Shown piece after piece: positions 1-7,867 of a stretch of DNA of 64,000 bases; position 1 is the first letter of the stretch, and each line of letters begins with the position of its first letter. Position numbers and translations under genes: made by a program. The notes under the pieces were generated by a model. It saw nothing but the letters and a program-made list of their open reading frames with translations. It made no database searches and was not told the DNA's origin. This DNA is from DTU015 sp012837895 (GTDB lineage Bacteria > Bacillota > Sulfobacillia > Fermentithermobacillales > Fermentithermobacillaceae). The stretch is from NCBI GenBank assembly GCA_050952085.1, contig JBMNKH010000004.1:124001-188000 (forward strand). Direction: 5' to 3'.

Positions 1-1418
1 CGGGTGTAGAAAGGTACACCTAACACAAGCTTCTCCTTTGGGACTTCCTCAAGGGTCTTCTGAATTGTCCATTCGGTCCACGGAATTGTCGATACCGGGC
101 CTGCCACTTTCGAGCCGTGAGGGTACTGATCGTATGCCATCAGCATAACGTAATCCACCACTTGGGCCAGCTTATCCCGTTCAAGGAACATCGACCAGTT
201 GGGGCTGGAAGATTTCACAGTTATGTCAATGGATACTGTAAGGCCCTGGTTGTGAAGCAGCGGGCTAAGCTCTCGCACAAACTGGGTAAGATACGGCCCG
301 TCAGCTAAATGCACGTTTTCGAAATCCACGTTGATCCCGTCAAGTTTGTATATATCAGCGTATATCAGAAGCTGGGATATCACTTTGTCCCTCAGTCCTG
401 AATCCCTTAACACTACTGAGGTCCTTTCAGGGTCAAACGAGTTAGAAAACAGCGCCCATACCTGGTATCCCCTTGAGTGTGCCCAGTTGACATAACGCAT
501 ATCAGCGCGGTTCTCGATTTCGCCGGGAGTATCGGCAAGGTGAAACCATGTGGGCGAGACTACATTCAAGCCTGGCATTTCCCCTAAGGTAGACGGGTCC
601 GGGGTGATCTTGTGAACGTGTTCCCACGCCAAAACCACCTTTTCGCCTTTCAGAGGTGCAGGCACATATTCTGAAGGCTGTTCTGCAACAGGAGGTTTTT
701 CCCTGAGGTCTGATACATCTCTTTTTGGAACAAAACCGCATAATCCGGAACTTGTTTCCACTTTGAGCCACCTCGCTGCATCGCCGTAAACCACAACCTG
801 CTCTCCTGCAGGCAATACCGCTACCCTCCTGGCCAAGGGAGACGCTTTAGTTCTCAATATAGTCTCAGTGCGTGTTTCACCTGTGGTCTTGGGAATATCC
901 AGCGGCCTTACCAAAAATATACCATATTCCTGGCTGTAACGTGTTGAAACCGGATAGAGTGTTTCCAAAGTGCTTGCAGGAACATATGGTTCCCTGCCCT
1001 CAAGTATAACCGGGAACTGCAAGTCAACAGGATGCTGGTTCACATATGCAGTGAGCGACTCGGTCTTGAGTTTTACCACTTGGTCTCTTGTGGTGACAGC
1101 CATTACACCGCTTTCGTCCCAGTGCACGTGGGGGTCGAGTTTGTCATGTATAAAGCTCAAAGGGACATAAGCTTCGCCCTTCTCCACCACCACCGGGAAC
1201 CTGTGGGCTTCACCTTGATACACCAGTTGTGGCCTGCTTCCGGGTGGGCGTCCGGCATACTGGAACGACGGGTAAATCACTGTTACCGCTGCAAATAGGA
1301 TAGCAGCTATCAATATAAAGACCGGCCAGGGAACACGCTTTGGCCCTGTCGGCCTGGCGGTCCTGGTTCTCCGTGACGGAAAAGATGTATTTGGCGTAAG
1401 TTCTGGCAATATCCTCAT
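1..1418 (-). CDS. GH18-family cell-wall hydrolase, membrane-anchored (3' end cut by window)
   Basis: My own translation gives an open frame from an ATG at 1418 to the window edge (472 codons, no stop), so the C-terminus is missing. A TAG lies two codons upstream of this ATG. Residues about 31-50 form one N-terminal membrane segment. Residues about 66-172 resemble a copper-amine-oxidase-N-like domain, and about 183-238 a bacterial SH3 domain. From about 259 a GH18 barrel begins, with DGINVDFE at 360-367 (catalytic Glu367) and YVMLMAYDQY near 423. Such proteins, like the spore-coat or peptidoglycan N-acetylglucosaminidases of Firmicutes, act outside the membrane on peptidoglycan. A role in spores or vegetative wall turnover is inference. 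A TTG three codons in is an alternative start. It appears to be a single transcription unit. Confidence 0.85.
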   Translation of the reverse strand, partial: MRILPELTPNTSFPSRRTRTARPTGPKRVPWPVFILIAAILFAAVTVIYPSFQYAGRPPGSRPQLVYQGEAHRFPVVVEKGEAYVPLSFIHDKLDPHVHWDESGVMAVTTRDQVVKLKTESLTAYVNQHPVDLQFPVILEGREPYVPASTLETLYPVSTRYSQEYGIFLVRPLDIPKTTGETRTETILRTKASPLARRVAVLPAGEQVVVYGDAARWLKVETSSGLCGFVPKRDVSDLREKPPVAEQPSEYVPAPLKGEKVVLAWEHVHKITPDPSTLGEMPGLNVVSPTWFHLADTPGEIENRADMRYVNWAHSRGYQVWALFSNSFDPERTSVVLRDSGLRDKVISQLLIYADIYKLDGINVDFENVHLADGPYLTQFVRELSPLLHNQGLTVSIDITVKSSSPNWSMFLERDKLAQVVDYVMLMAYDQYPHGSKVAGPVSTIPWTEWTIQKTLEEVPKEKLVLGVPFYT

Positions 1419-1723
1419 CCTCTAGCGTTCTATCGCCACACGAAGCACATGACCGTGGCGTATCAGCCCAAATACTTATCGAAACAAGGCCGGGATATAA
1501 CACTTCTCAGGCGTTAACCCTGCACAAACGCATTATCAGGCCCAATCTAGTTCGACATGGGTCTATCTTGAATCCTGCCAGAACAGATAGATGTTTCTGG
1601 GAGCTGAGGCAAGTTCTGAAGTTGAGGAATCCAGGGGAGCTGCCGCTGCTGAAACCTCACAGAGCAGCAAAAAGACGTTCATCCTGAACGTCTTTTGTGC
1701 GCGCGTATATGGCGAATAAGGGT
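1419..1723. other. Intergenic region, no gene seen
   Basis: About 305 bases separate the GH18 gene from the dipeptidase stop codon. I see no convincing gene on either strand. The right end holds the intrinsic terminator of the dipeptidase gene. The rest presumably carries the GH18 promoter, but I cannot point to good -35/-10 boxes. Confidence 0.6.
1669..1695 (-). terminator. Intrinsic terminator of the dipeptidase gene
   Basis: A perfect 10-bp inverted repeat (aaagacgttc / gaacgtcttt) with a 5-nt loop is followed on the minus strand by a short T run. It lies 29 bases past the dipeptidase stop codon, in the right orientation for that gene. Confidence 0.85.
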
Positions 1724-2728
1724 TCAGCCAATAACTTCTTTGTATACCCTCAGCCAGTTGCCGCCCAAGACTTTCTTGACTTCTTCTTCTGTATAACCAC
1801 GGCGCAGCAGTTCTTCCGTAAGTTTGGGCATCTCAGATACATCTTTCATGACCTGCGGGCTTCCAGGGGATACTCCAAACCCATCAAAGTCAGATCCAAG
1901 GCCTACATGGTCAATACCGGCTACCTTCTTTATGTGATCAATGTGGTCGCATACCCTTGACAGGGTCACATTTTCCCTGTCGTCATCTACAAACGGCGGA
2001 CAAAACACTACTCCAATCACCCCGCCTTTTGAAGCCAGGGCTTCTATTTGCTTATCTGTGAGATTGCGGGGATGTGACGCAAGTGCCTGTGCATTGGAGT
2101 GAGACGCAATATATGGCCTGTCTGCCACCTCGTGGACGCCCCAGAAACTCGACTCAGACAGATGGGATACATCAACCAGCATCCCCAGTTTTTCCATTTC
2201 CTTTACCACAGAAATGCCAAGGTCTGTAAGACCGGACTTAGCTGATTTCTCGCCAACCCCATCGGCTAGATCGTTTCTCTGGTTCCATGTGAGCCCCATG
2301 GCCCTTACACCCAGCCTGTAGAAATTTCTCAGTGCAGACAAACTGCCCTCGATAGCTTCGCCGCCTTCAATGCTTAGAAGTCCAGCCACTTTGCCTCCGG
2401 CTTTGGCATCAAGGATGTCCTGCACCTTAGTGGCCATAACAAACTGCTCAGATTGGTCAAGTAAACTGTAAAACGCATCGAGCATTTCCAGGCAACGTCT
2501 TGCAGAAGCTGCAGGCTTATACTGGGGCTCGATGTACAATGCCATGACCTGGCATGTAATTCCACCTTCCAAGAGCCTGGGAAGATCGATGTGGCCGTCT
2601 TCATCTCTCTCGAAGAAATCGCGGGAACGCGACCCGAACCAGGAACCCCTGGTCATAACTGACAGGATAGTATCGCAGTGCCCGTCAATCACGACTGCCT
2701 CTTGGTGAAGTTCGTGAGCCTTTGACAA
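1724..2728 (-). CDS. Membrane dipeptidase (renal dipeptidase family, peptidase M19)
   Basis: This 334-residue zinc hydrolase would cleave dipeptides, including those with a D-residue at the second position. It carries the family's binuclear zinc site: DGHCD at residues 15-19 (His17, Asp19), the bridging Glu121 in SIEGGEA, histidines in DVSHLS and ASHSNA, and the GSDFDG aspartate near the C-terminus. Length matches bacterial M19 proteins, and no signal peptide is visible, so it is probably cytosolic. The start is TTG with an AAGGAGG site about 10 bases upstream. It stands alone, flanked by a terminator and an upstream hairpin. Peptide scavenging fits an amino-acid fermenter, but that is inference. 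Confidence 0.92.
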   Translation of the reverse strand: MSKAHELHQEAVVIDGHCDTILSVMTRGSWFGSRSRDFFERDEDGHIDLPRLLEGGITCQVMALYIEPQYKPAASARRCLEMLDAFYSLLDQSEQFVMATKVQDILDAKAGGKVAGLLSIEGGEAIEGSLSALRNFYRLGVRAMGLTWNQRNDLADGVGEKSAKSGLTDLGISVVKEMEKLGMLVDVSHLSESSFWGVHEVADRPYIASHSNAQALASHPRNLTDKQIEALASKGGVIGVVFCPPFVDDDRENVTLSRVCDHIDHIKKVAGIDHVGLGSDFDGFGVSPGSPQVMKDVSEMPKLTEELLRRGYTEEEVKKVLGGNWLRVYKEVIG

Positions 2729-2749
2729 CGCAATGCCCTCCTTATTAAG

Positions 2750-2784
2750 ATGCCAGGTTCGCTCTTAAGACCGGAACCTGGCAT
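2750..2784 (-). terminator. Terminator-like hairpin between ferredoxin and dipeptidase genes
   Basis: An 11-bp perfect inverted repeat (atgccaggttc / gaacctggcat, 13-nt loop) follows the ferredoxin stop. It lacks a clean T run on the minus strand, so it may act as a weak or factor-assisted terminator, or as a leader structure of the dipeptidase mRNA. Confidence 0.5.
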
Positions 2785-2847
2785 GAAGTGGTTGGTGTCT
2801 CAACTCCGCAGTATGTACATACTTGCCTTTTATCAGTTGTGATATGA

Positions 2848-3036
2848 CTATTCTTCAACTATGATTGCCTCAGTCGGGCAAGTATCTGCGGCGTCTTTGG
2901 CACACTCAAGGTTTTGCTCTGCGTTTTCCTTTGCTACCGCTTTTCCTTCGTCTGTCAGTTCAAACACATCAGGACAGGTATCTGCACAAAGCCCACACCC
3001 AATGCAAAGATCTTCGTCGACATAAACCTTAGCCAT
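2848..3036 (-). CDS. Single-cluster [4Fe-4S] ferredoxin
   Basis: A 62-residue acidic electron carrier. The cluster ligands are the first three cysteines of CIGCGLCADTCP plus the Cys-Pro near the C-terminus (DTCP). The second-site cysteines sit as in the Thermotoga/Clostridium single-cluster ferredoxins, where the two extra cysteines form a disulfide. The ATG at 3036 is chosen because the protein then begins MAKVYVDED as in the family. The frame stays open 20 codons upstream. It follows the flavin lipoprotein gene on the same strand about 90 bases downstream, so the two may be cotranscribed. The redox partner is unknown. Confidence 0.9.
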   Translation of the reverse strand: MAKVYVDEDLCIGCGLCADTCPDVFELTDEGKAVAKENAEQNLECAKDAADTCPTEAIIVEE

Positions 3037-3125
3037 TCTTACCACCCACCCTTCGCTTATTTCGTGAAGTATTCCACGATAGTGATTATAACACACCCCC
3101 GGGGTTCAGTAGTAAGATAGTCAAG

Positions 3126-3827
3126 CTATTTTATCCTGGCAGCCTGAAGAGCATTGCTCACAGCTTGTATCCACTTCTGCGAACTGTTGGTAGCTCCGCT
3201 GAAAGTGTCTACTTCAGGACTGTTTTCCTCGACGAAGGCCCTTTCCAACTGTTCCTTGGCCTCAAGCACAACTGTATACTGATAAGTGGCGTAGTCTTTG
3301 AGCTTGTTCTCTTCATCCACTTCCAACAGGCGTACAGCTTTGATTTGGTCTCCTTCAATGGTAACGAAGGCAATACCGTAACCTTTGTCATCGCTTTCAG
3401 ACGGGCCCATGAACGTGCCGTCAAAATGCTGGGTTGTAACTTGAGGATTTTTCCTGGCTTTTTCCAGGGCATGCGCTACTGCAGACACATACTTGTTTGA
3501 TGAGGCGGTAGCACCGCTCAAAGTGTCGATGTTTGCATCTTGCCTTCCAATGAAACGGCCAGGCAATTCTTTATAGGCCTGTTTGGCAGGTTCCCATTGG
3601 TAAGTCTCCATGTCCTTCTCAGCTGCCAGTGAGTTAAACTCGGTGATCTTCACGTCCGCAATCTTGTCGTCTTTCACCGTAACCTCGGCGATGGCATAGC
3701 CATTGTCATCGGCAGTGGATACGCCCATAAATGTTCCGTTATTGAACACCTTTGGACCGCAACCAGTAAGCGACATAACTAGCACCAATCCTGACACCAA
3801 TAGCCCTATTAATCGCCGATTCGCCAT
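3126..3827 (-). CDS. Lipoprotein with two covalent FMN-binding domains (PplA-like)
   Basis: The mature protein would be lipid-anchored at Cys23 after a signal peptide ending in the lipobox SLTGC. Two FMN_bind domains follow, each ending in the flavinylation motif: DTLSGATASS (SGAT at 104-107) and DTFSGATNSS (SGAT at 210-213). In this family an ApbE/FmnB-type enzyme links FMN to the motif Thr. The 233-residue, two-domain layout resembles Listeria PplA, which carries electrons outside the membrane. The start at 3827 is set by AGGAGGGG just upstream. The frame is open 25 codons further. A sigma-A promoter lies at 3892-3920. A ferredoxin gene follows. No flavin transferase is in the window. Confidence 0.88.
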   Translation of the reverse strand: MANRRLIGLLVSGLVLVMSLTGCGPKVFNNGTFMGVSTADDNGYAIAEVTVKDDKIADVKITEFNSLAAEKDMETYQWEPAKQAYKELPGRFIGRQDANIDTLSGATASSNKYVSAVAHALEKARKNPQVTTQHFDGTFMGPSESDDKGYGIAFVTIEGDQIKAVRLLEVDEENKLKDYATYQYTVVLEAKEQLERAFVEENSPEVDTFSGATNSSQKWIQAVSNALQAARIK

Positions 3828-4179
3828 TAAGACCCCTCCTGAAAATTGCTGAAACGGATACCTGATCTGATTATTACCCTCCGTAAGGAATATAATAAGC
3901 ATCTAATGGACCAGAGCCAAGCTCAAATTTCAGGGTCCATGATTTGCCAGGACTCGATATTTTTCGGGAAAAGGGCGTTTGAGCTTGCCTGCATGCATCC
4001 TCGTTATGCAGGGAAACATCCAAATCCTGTAATAGATGTATACATTTCGTGTAGCCAGTTTTTGTCAATGTGTGTCGAACGAATCACGGTTGTCCACAAG
4101 GGTTTCCACAGTAACTTCAGCGAATGAACCCTCTACCCCATTTTTGAACAATCACTAATAGCTAGGGAACAGGAGGATC
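3828..4179. other. Divergent intergenic region
   Basis: This 352-base gap between two divergently transcribed genes contains no convincing coding frame. It holds the minus-strand promoter at 3892-3920. Two DnaA-box-like 9-mers near 4089-4112 are discussed under rejected observations. I see no strong plus-strand promoter for the gene at 4180. Confidence 0.5.
3892..3920 (-). promoter_or_regulatory. Sigma-A promoter of the FMN lipoprotein gene
   Basis: On the minus strand TTGGCT (3920-3915) and TATTAT (3897-3892) are separated by exactly 17 bases. The -10 matches 5 of 6 consensus positions and the -35 matches 4 of 6. The predicted leader is about 58 bases. Confidence 0.55.
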
Positions 4180-4521
4180 ATGATGACCAGAACGGCAGTA
4201 AGGAAAAGCACACGAAGCTGTTGCCAGGATGGGCGGGAATTTGTGATTCATTATGAATTTGAAACCCACACAGTGCCTGAAGCATGCTTAATCAGGGCCT
4301 ACCTGGAAGAAGTACCGGGAGAAGGGCAGGGCGTCCAAACCACTTCAACAAGTGTTGAAGTGCTATGCCCATATCGCGAACTTGGCGAAAGACTGTTTGA
4401 CCTTATCAACAGCGCCCCTGACCCAGTCTTCCCGGTACACCTGCCTGAAATTGTGCGCGATCAGATTTCCCGCACGTTACTAGATAACCTTCACTTTACC
4501 TTGAAGACAAATCCCTTGTGA
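4180..4521 (+). CDS. Hypothetical protein
   Basis: I do not recognise this 113-residue protein. It is the only plus-strand gene I support. The support is an AGGAGG five bases upstream of tandem ATG codons (4180 and 4183) and ordinary amino-acid composition. There is no signal peptide or membrane segment, and it is mildly acidic (two Cys near the start, one CPY in the middle). It converges on the NYN-domain gene and overlaps its 3' end by 26 bases, so the two stop codons lie within each other's coding sequence. No function can be assigned. Confidence 0.6.
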   Translation: MMTRTAVRKSTRSCCQDGREFVIHYEFETHTVPEACLIRAYLEEVPGEGQGVQTTSTSVEVLCPYRELGERLFDLINSAPDPVFPVHLPEIVRDQISRTLLDNLHFTLKTNPL

Positions 4522-5119
4522 TCTTAGGCAAAATATCATAGAGTTCTATGAATTCATCAGCGGCATCAACCAGCTCATCAGCTGCTTTGAAGTTACAGTT
4601 GGCGTAAGCATCTGGATGTTGCGTCGACAGCACCTGGATCCTGACGCCCCGCTTTGCTACGGCGCGGATTAGCGGGACAAAATCGCCATCGCCTGAACAC
4701 AGGATGAATTTGTCGCAGCGATCCACCAAGGAGAACATGTCGATAGCAAGTTCAAGGTCGAGATCGGCCTTTATGGTGCCGCCGGCAAAAACCTTCAAAG
4801 GTTTGAGCACAACCATATAACCGTTTCTGTTAAGGAACCTGTAAAATGATTGAGACCTGCGCCTCTGGTTTTCAAGATCTTCCCTCAGGGTCTCTGAGTT
4901 GCTGCTGGCTGTTAGTTTCACGTATTGGTCAATTGTTTCAACCGTCCACTCGCCTGTGTAGTAATAAGCTCTTATTAGGATACTGCCTTCAGATAAGTAG
5001 TTAAGAAGTTTGATGAAATCAACCTGAATCCCGAACGCGTCATAGGTGGCATACTTGAAGTTCCAACCGTCCACAAATATCGCTATGCGTGGGTGGGGGT
5101 ACGTACCGTAAGTAGACAT
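4496..5119 (-). CDS. NYN (LabA/DUF88) domain protein, putative PIN-like ribonuclease
   Basis: The 207-residue protein has the PIN-like acidic residues of NYN domains: Asp17 in IAIFVDGWNF, an acidic DLDLELAIDM segment, and CSGDGDFVPLIRAV. NYN proteins are predicted or shown to be metal-dependent RNases acting in RNA processing or decay. The target here is unknown. The ATG at 5119 follows an AGGAGG with 8-base spacing. It is close to the tRNA-Arg gene upstream, but whether they share a transcript is not clear. No extra C-terminal OST/HTH domain is visible. Confidence 0.85.
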   Translation of the reverse strand: MSTYGTYPHPRIAIFVDGWNFKYATYDAFGIQVDFIKLLNYLSEGSILIRAYYYTGEWTVETIDQYVKLTASSNSETLREDLENQRRRSQSFYRFLNRNGYMVVLKPLKVFAGGTIKADLDLELAIDMFSLVDRCDKFILCSGDGDFVPLIRAVAKRGVRIQVLSTQHPDAYANCNFKAADELVDAADEFIELYDILPKITRDLSSR

Positions 5120-5187
5120 GTAATGTTTCCTCCTATTATGATTTCAGCATTGTTTGGGGGATACTTCGCTGGACCGGCTTTATGGGA

Positions 5188-5264
5188 TGGTGCGCCCGGC
5201 GCGAATCGAACGCGCAGCCTTTGGCTCCGGAGGCCAACGCTCTGTCCGTTTGAGCTACGGGCGC
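5188..5264 (-). tRNA. tRNA-Arg (anticodon CCG)
   Basis: A full cloverleaf reads on the minus strand. The acceptor GCGCCCG pairs with CGGGCGC, the discriminator is A, and CCA is encoded. The anticodon stem TTGGC/GCCAA encloses the loop CTCCGGA, giving anticodon CCG for the CGG codon. The T-arm GTTCGATTC is standard. Confidence 0.95.
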
Positions 5265-5318
5265 ATGCACGTGGCTATATGAGATTATACATCTAGCCTT
5301 GCCAGAACACAACCTCTG

Positions 5319-5591
5319 CTATATCCGGCCTGACAACATCAGCAGACCGATTATCACAAAAGCTCCTCCTGCGCAGTACTTGATTATGTGCCCAGGAACC
5401 ACCCGGTAGAGCGCGTCTCCGACCAAAACACCGATAAGGGAAGAAAGGACCAATGCCATTGCCGAACCGAGAAATACGCTCCATGGTGTCTTTTTGGAAG
5501 CTGCCAGCATCATGGTGGAAAGCTGTGTCTTGTCTCCTAATTCCGCCAGAAACACTACGGCGAAAGTAGAAAACACTATTTGCCAGTTCAT
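5319..5591 (-). CDS. Single-unit GDT1/TMEM165 (UPF0016) family membrane protein
   Basis: A 90-residue membrane protein with three hydrophobic segments and one copy of the family signature ELGDKTQ near residue 17. Full-length GDT1 proteins (cation/proton exchangers, mainly Mn2+ or Ca2+) have two such halves of about 90 residues. Here only one half is present, as in prokaryotic half-size members that are thought to pair up. No second copy is adjacent. Start choice is uncertain. The ATG at 5591 gives the usual MNWQ-type N-terminus, while a TTG at 5615 lies right after GGGGGAC. A small hairpin (GAGCC/GGCTC) sits between that purine tract and the ATG. Confidence 0.8.
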   Translation of the reverse strand: MNWQIVFSTFAVVFLAELGDKTQLSTMMLAASKKTPWSVFLGSAMALVLSSLIGVLVGDALYRVVPGHIIKYCAGGAFVIIGLLMLSGRI

Positions 5592-5701
5592 CTCATGAGA
5601 GCCATGCCGGCTCAAGTCCCCCTTTCATGCCGGTCAAATCGCGATCATATTGTATATCGGGATTACAAGGCACGTCCACATTAACCATTGCCGGTTGTCG
5701 C

Positions 5702-7687
5702 TCATACAGCGAGTTTGCGTTCACCTGTACGTGGGGTCTTGACCCAGGCTCTTGGTTCTCTTCCAACGGCCTTAAGCACCAAAGCTGCAGTATACGGCAC
5801 AGGAAACATGAATGCAGCCAGGGGCAACAGCATGAGCCCGGTATACACAAGCAGCCAACTGCCTAGGCCATCAGGCTCAAGGGATGTGTCAAGGTAACCG
5901 CTGTACCGCCTGAACGCATATACCGTGAATCCCAGGTAAACCACGGAAAACATGCTAAGCATCAGATGTCCTGCAGGCGGCACTATATGGGGGTCAAGCA
6001 TGTTCTTGTAATGCAAAATCATGGCTGTAGGGGGTACAAAAGTCGCCAGTTGATATGCAACCCATTCCACCTGTCCCTTGACGATAAGCCGTATCCTAAT
6101 CTTGTTTCTTTCACCTGGTTCGCCCATTAGCTCATCTTCCAGTTTATCTACAACCTGAAGGTGCCCGGTGCCCCATCGTAACCTCTGCTTGAAAAAGGCT
6201 TTGAAGTTGGGAGGCGTCTGCTCAGAAGAATGGTAGGGCAGGTACTCTGGCCAGGCAGAGTTGAGCAAGTAGGCCCTCACTCCAAGTTCAAGATCCTCCG
6301 TAAGCACTGTATAATCCCATCCGCCGATTTCGAACAACAAGTTCTTTTCAACGTATACGTTTGTGCCACCTACAAAAGGCAGTCTTCTAAATAGCCAGGG
6401 CAGGTACCAGTCATGAGCTATGGCCTGATAAAGCGCGGCAATCCTGCAAAAAGGGCTCATACTGTAGAAGTTCCTCACCTGGAATACAGGCCCTTGGAGT
6501 ACCCTGGAAGCTTCAGGATCAAGCAAACGCCTGTATCCCACGTACAAAAGCACATCCCTGTGGGGCCTGCTTTCAGCATCATAGAACCCGCATACTTCTG
6601 AACGGGGATCCAAGAAGCCCAACCCCCAGTTGAGCGCCCTGCCCTTTGTTGAAGGAACGCTTGTGCCGGTCCTCGCACCACCCAGACTGCCTTCAAAATC
6701 AAATGGAACCACAATGTGCTTGACCTTTGGATACTTCAGGTGATGGAGCTTCAGGTCTTGTTGGACTGATGTCACAACTTCCTGAGTGGTGGGGTACATG
6801 TCCTTGAGCGCCCCAATCAGTTTGTGCTCAAGTTCTTTGGTCATTGCAGCGCTCTTAAGCTCAGTAGCTACCCTGGTCGCGATAAATTCGGTCATCCTTA
6901 GGATGATATCTTGGGTGAGCTCGTGGTTTGCCCTGGCAGTATGATTGATAGCTTTCTTTAATACAGGGTAGTTGGTATCGTCAAAAAGCCGGGTATATGC
7001 TGCAAGTACAGGCATGGATACAGCCAGGGAGGCAGGATATATCCTGTCGATATCCAGTTCAGACAACCAGGGGCATGTAGACCTAACAATGCCCCGGAGA
7101 GTTTTCATTTTGGGTGCTCCCTTGCAGTTCATGATCTCAATGGAAATGTCTCTTACTATAAGCTGACGTTCCTTGGCGGGAAGCAGGCATAATTCCGGAA
7201 TCCCAAGGGAATAGCCGTCTTCAAACTTCTTGGACAAGAATTCTGCAAGGGCAAGTTCGCTGAGGACTGCAATAATTGCTTCTCTGGCTTTCTGAGACAC
7301 GTGAGAACCGGTAAGCCGCCTTTGTATGAGGTCCTGCACCTCATTGAGGACCCCCTGTCTTTCATCCCGGGTACCCTGGATTTCTTTTTCATCTGTCACT
7401 ATGAGGATTTCAAAGGAGTTCCGGGGATATTTGAGAGATACAAGGTGCCTTATGGTGTTTTCGATTACAACAGGCTCATTTCTGGCAGGAACAAGCACAC
7501 TAATGAATGGCACTTGCTTGCCAAGCTTGTGTGCAAGGTCTACAAGTTCTTCATCAGTGATGCTTGGCCTTCTGTTCCAATACCTCCGTTCGCTGTAGTT
7601 CTTCCACACAAAGAACCTGGCAAAAAGCAAAAAAAATAACAGGTATACTGAAAACGCTATGACATATAGGGTCTCGGCTGTTGTCAT
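5702..7687 (-). CDS. Membrane glycosyltransferase family 2 with large helical insert
   Basis: This 661-residue processive-type GT2 begins with one membrane segment (about 5-27). The GT-A fold follows, with VPARNE at 67-71, KGRALNWGL at 348-356, a DxD-like DAES at 370-373, TED at 463-465 and QRLRW at 501-505. Several membrane segments follow from about 540. The QxxRW and TED motifs place it with cellulose-synthase/hyaluronan-type enzymes that polymerise a sugar while exporting it. Unusually, about 200 mostly helical residues lie between the first strand pair (ending near 100) and KGRALNWGL. Donor and product are unknown. It is probably monocistronic. Confidence 0.85.
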   Translation of the reverse strand: MTTAETLYVIAFSVYLLFFLLFARFFVWKNYSERRYWNRRPSITDEELVDLAHKLGKQVPFISVLVPARNEPVVIENTIRHLVSLKYPRNSFEILIVTDEKEIQGTRDERQGVLNEVQDLIQRRLTGSHVSQKAREAIIAVLSELALAEFLSKKFEDGYSLGIPELCLLPAKERQLIVRDISIEIMNCKGAPKMKTLRGIVRSTCPWLSELDIDRIYPASLAVSMPVLAAYTRLFDDTNYPVLKKAINHTARANHELTQDIILRMTEFIATRVATELKSAAMTKELEHKLIGALKDMYPTTQEVVTSVQQDLKLHHLKYPKVKHIVVPFDFEGSLGGARTGTSVPSTKGRALNWGLGFLDPRSEVCGFYDAESRPHRDVLLYVGYRRLLDPEASRVLQGPVFQVRNFYSMSPFCRIAALYQAIAHDWYLPWLFRRLPFVGGTNVYVEKNLLFEIGGWDYTVLTEDLELGVRAYLLNSAWPEYLPYHSSEQTPPNFKAFFKQRLRWGTGHLQVVDKLEDELMGEPGERNKIRIRLIVKGQVEWVAYQLATFVPPTAMILHYKNMLDPHIVPPAGHLMLSMFSVVYLGFTVYAFRRYSGYLDTSLEPDGLGSWLLVYTGLMLLPLAAFMFPVPYTAALVLKAVGREPRAWVKTPRTGERKLAV

Positions 7688-7777
7688 TCCCTATGCGGGC
7701 CTCCTCTTGCGTTACTGGCGGGCAGTTTATCTCTCGCCCAAACTAGTGTTGCGCTATAGGGCTCCGCCTATTCGTCC

Positions 7778-7815
7778 AAAAAAGGAAAGGAGCGGTCCAG
7801 ACTGTGCCGCTCCTT
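7778..7815 (-). terminator. Intrinsic terminator of the ornithine operon
   Basis: A 9-bp inverted repeat (aaggagcgg 7787-7795 / ccgctcctt 7807-7815) is followed on the minus strand by TCCTTTTTT. It lies about 50 bases past the last gene of the operon. Confidence 0.9.
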
Positions 7816-7867
7816 CCTTACGCTAAGCCGGACCCAGCCTGGGCTTGCGCTCAGGCTAGACCTCATC

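Noticed and set aside
4089..4112. DnaA-box-like 9-mers (ttgtccaca, tttccacag) close together
   Set aside because: Each has mismatches to TTATNCACA, there is no dnaA/dnaN gene or AT-rich unwinding element nearby, and the spacer is a normal promoter region. Not called as an origin.
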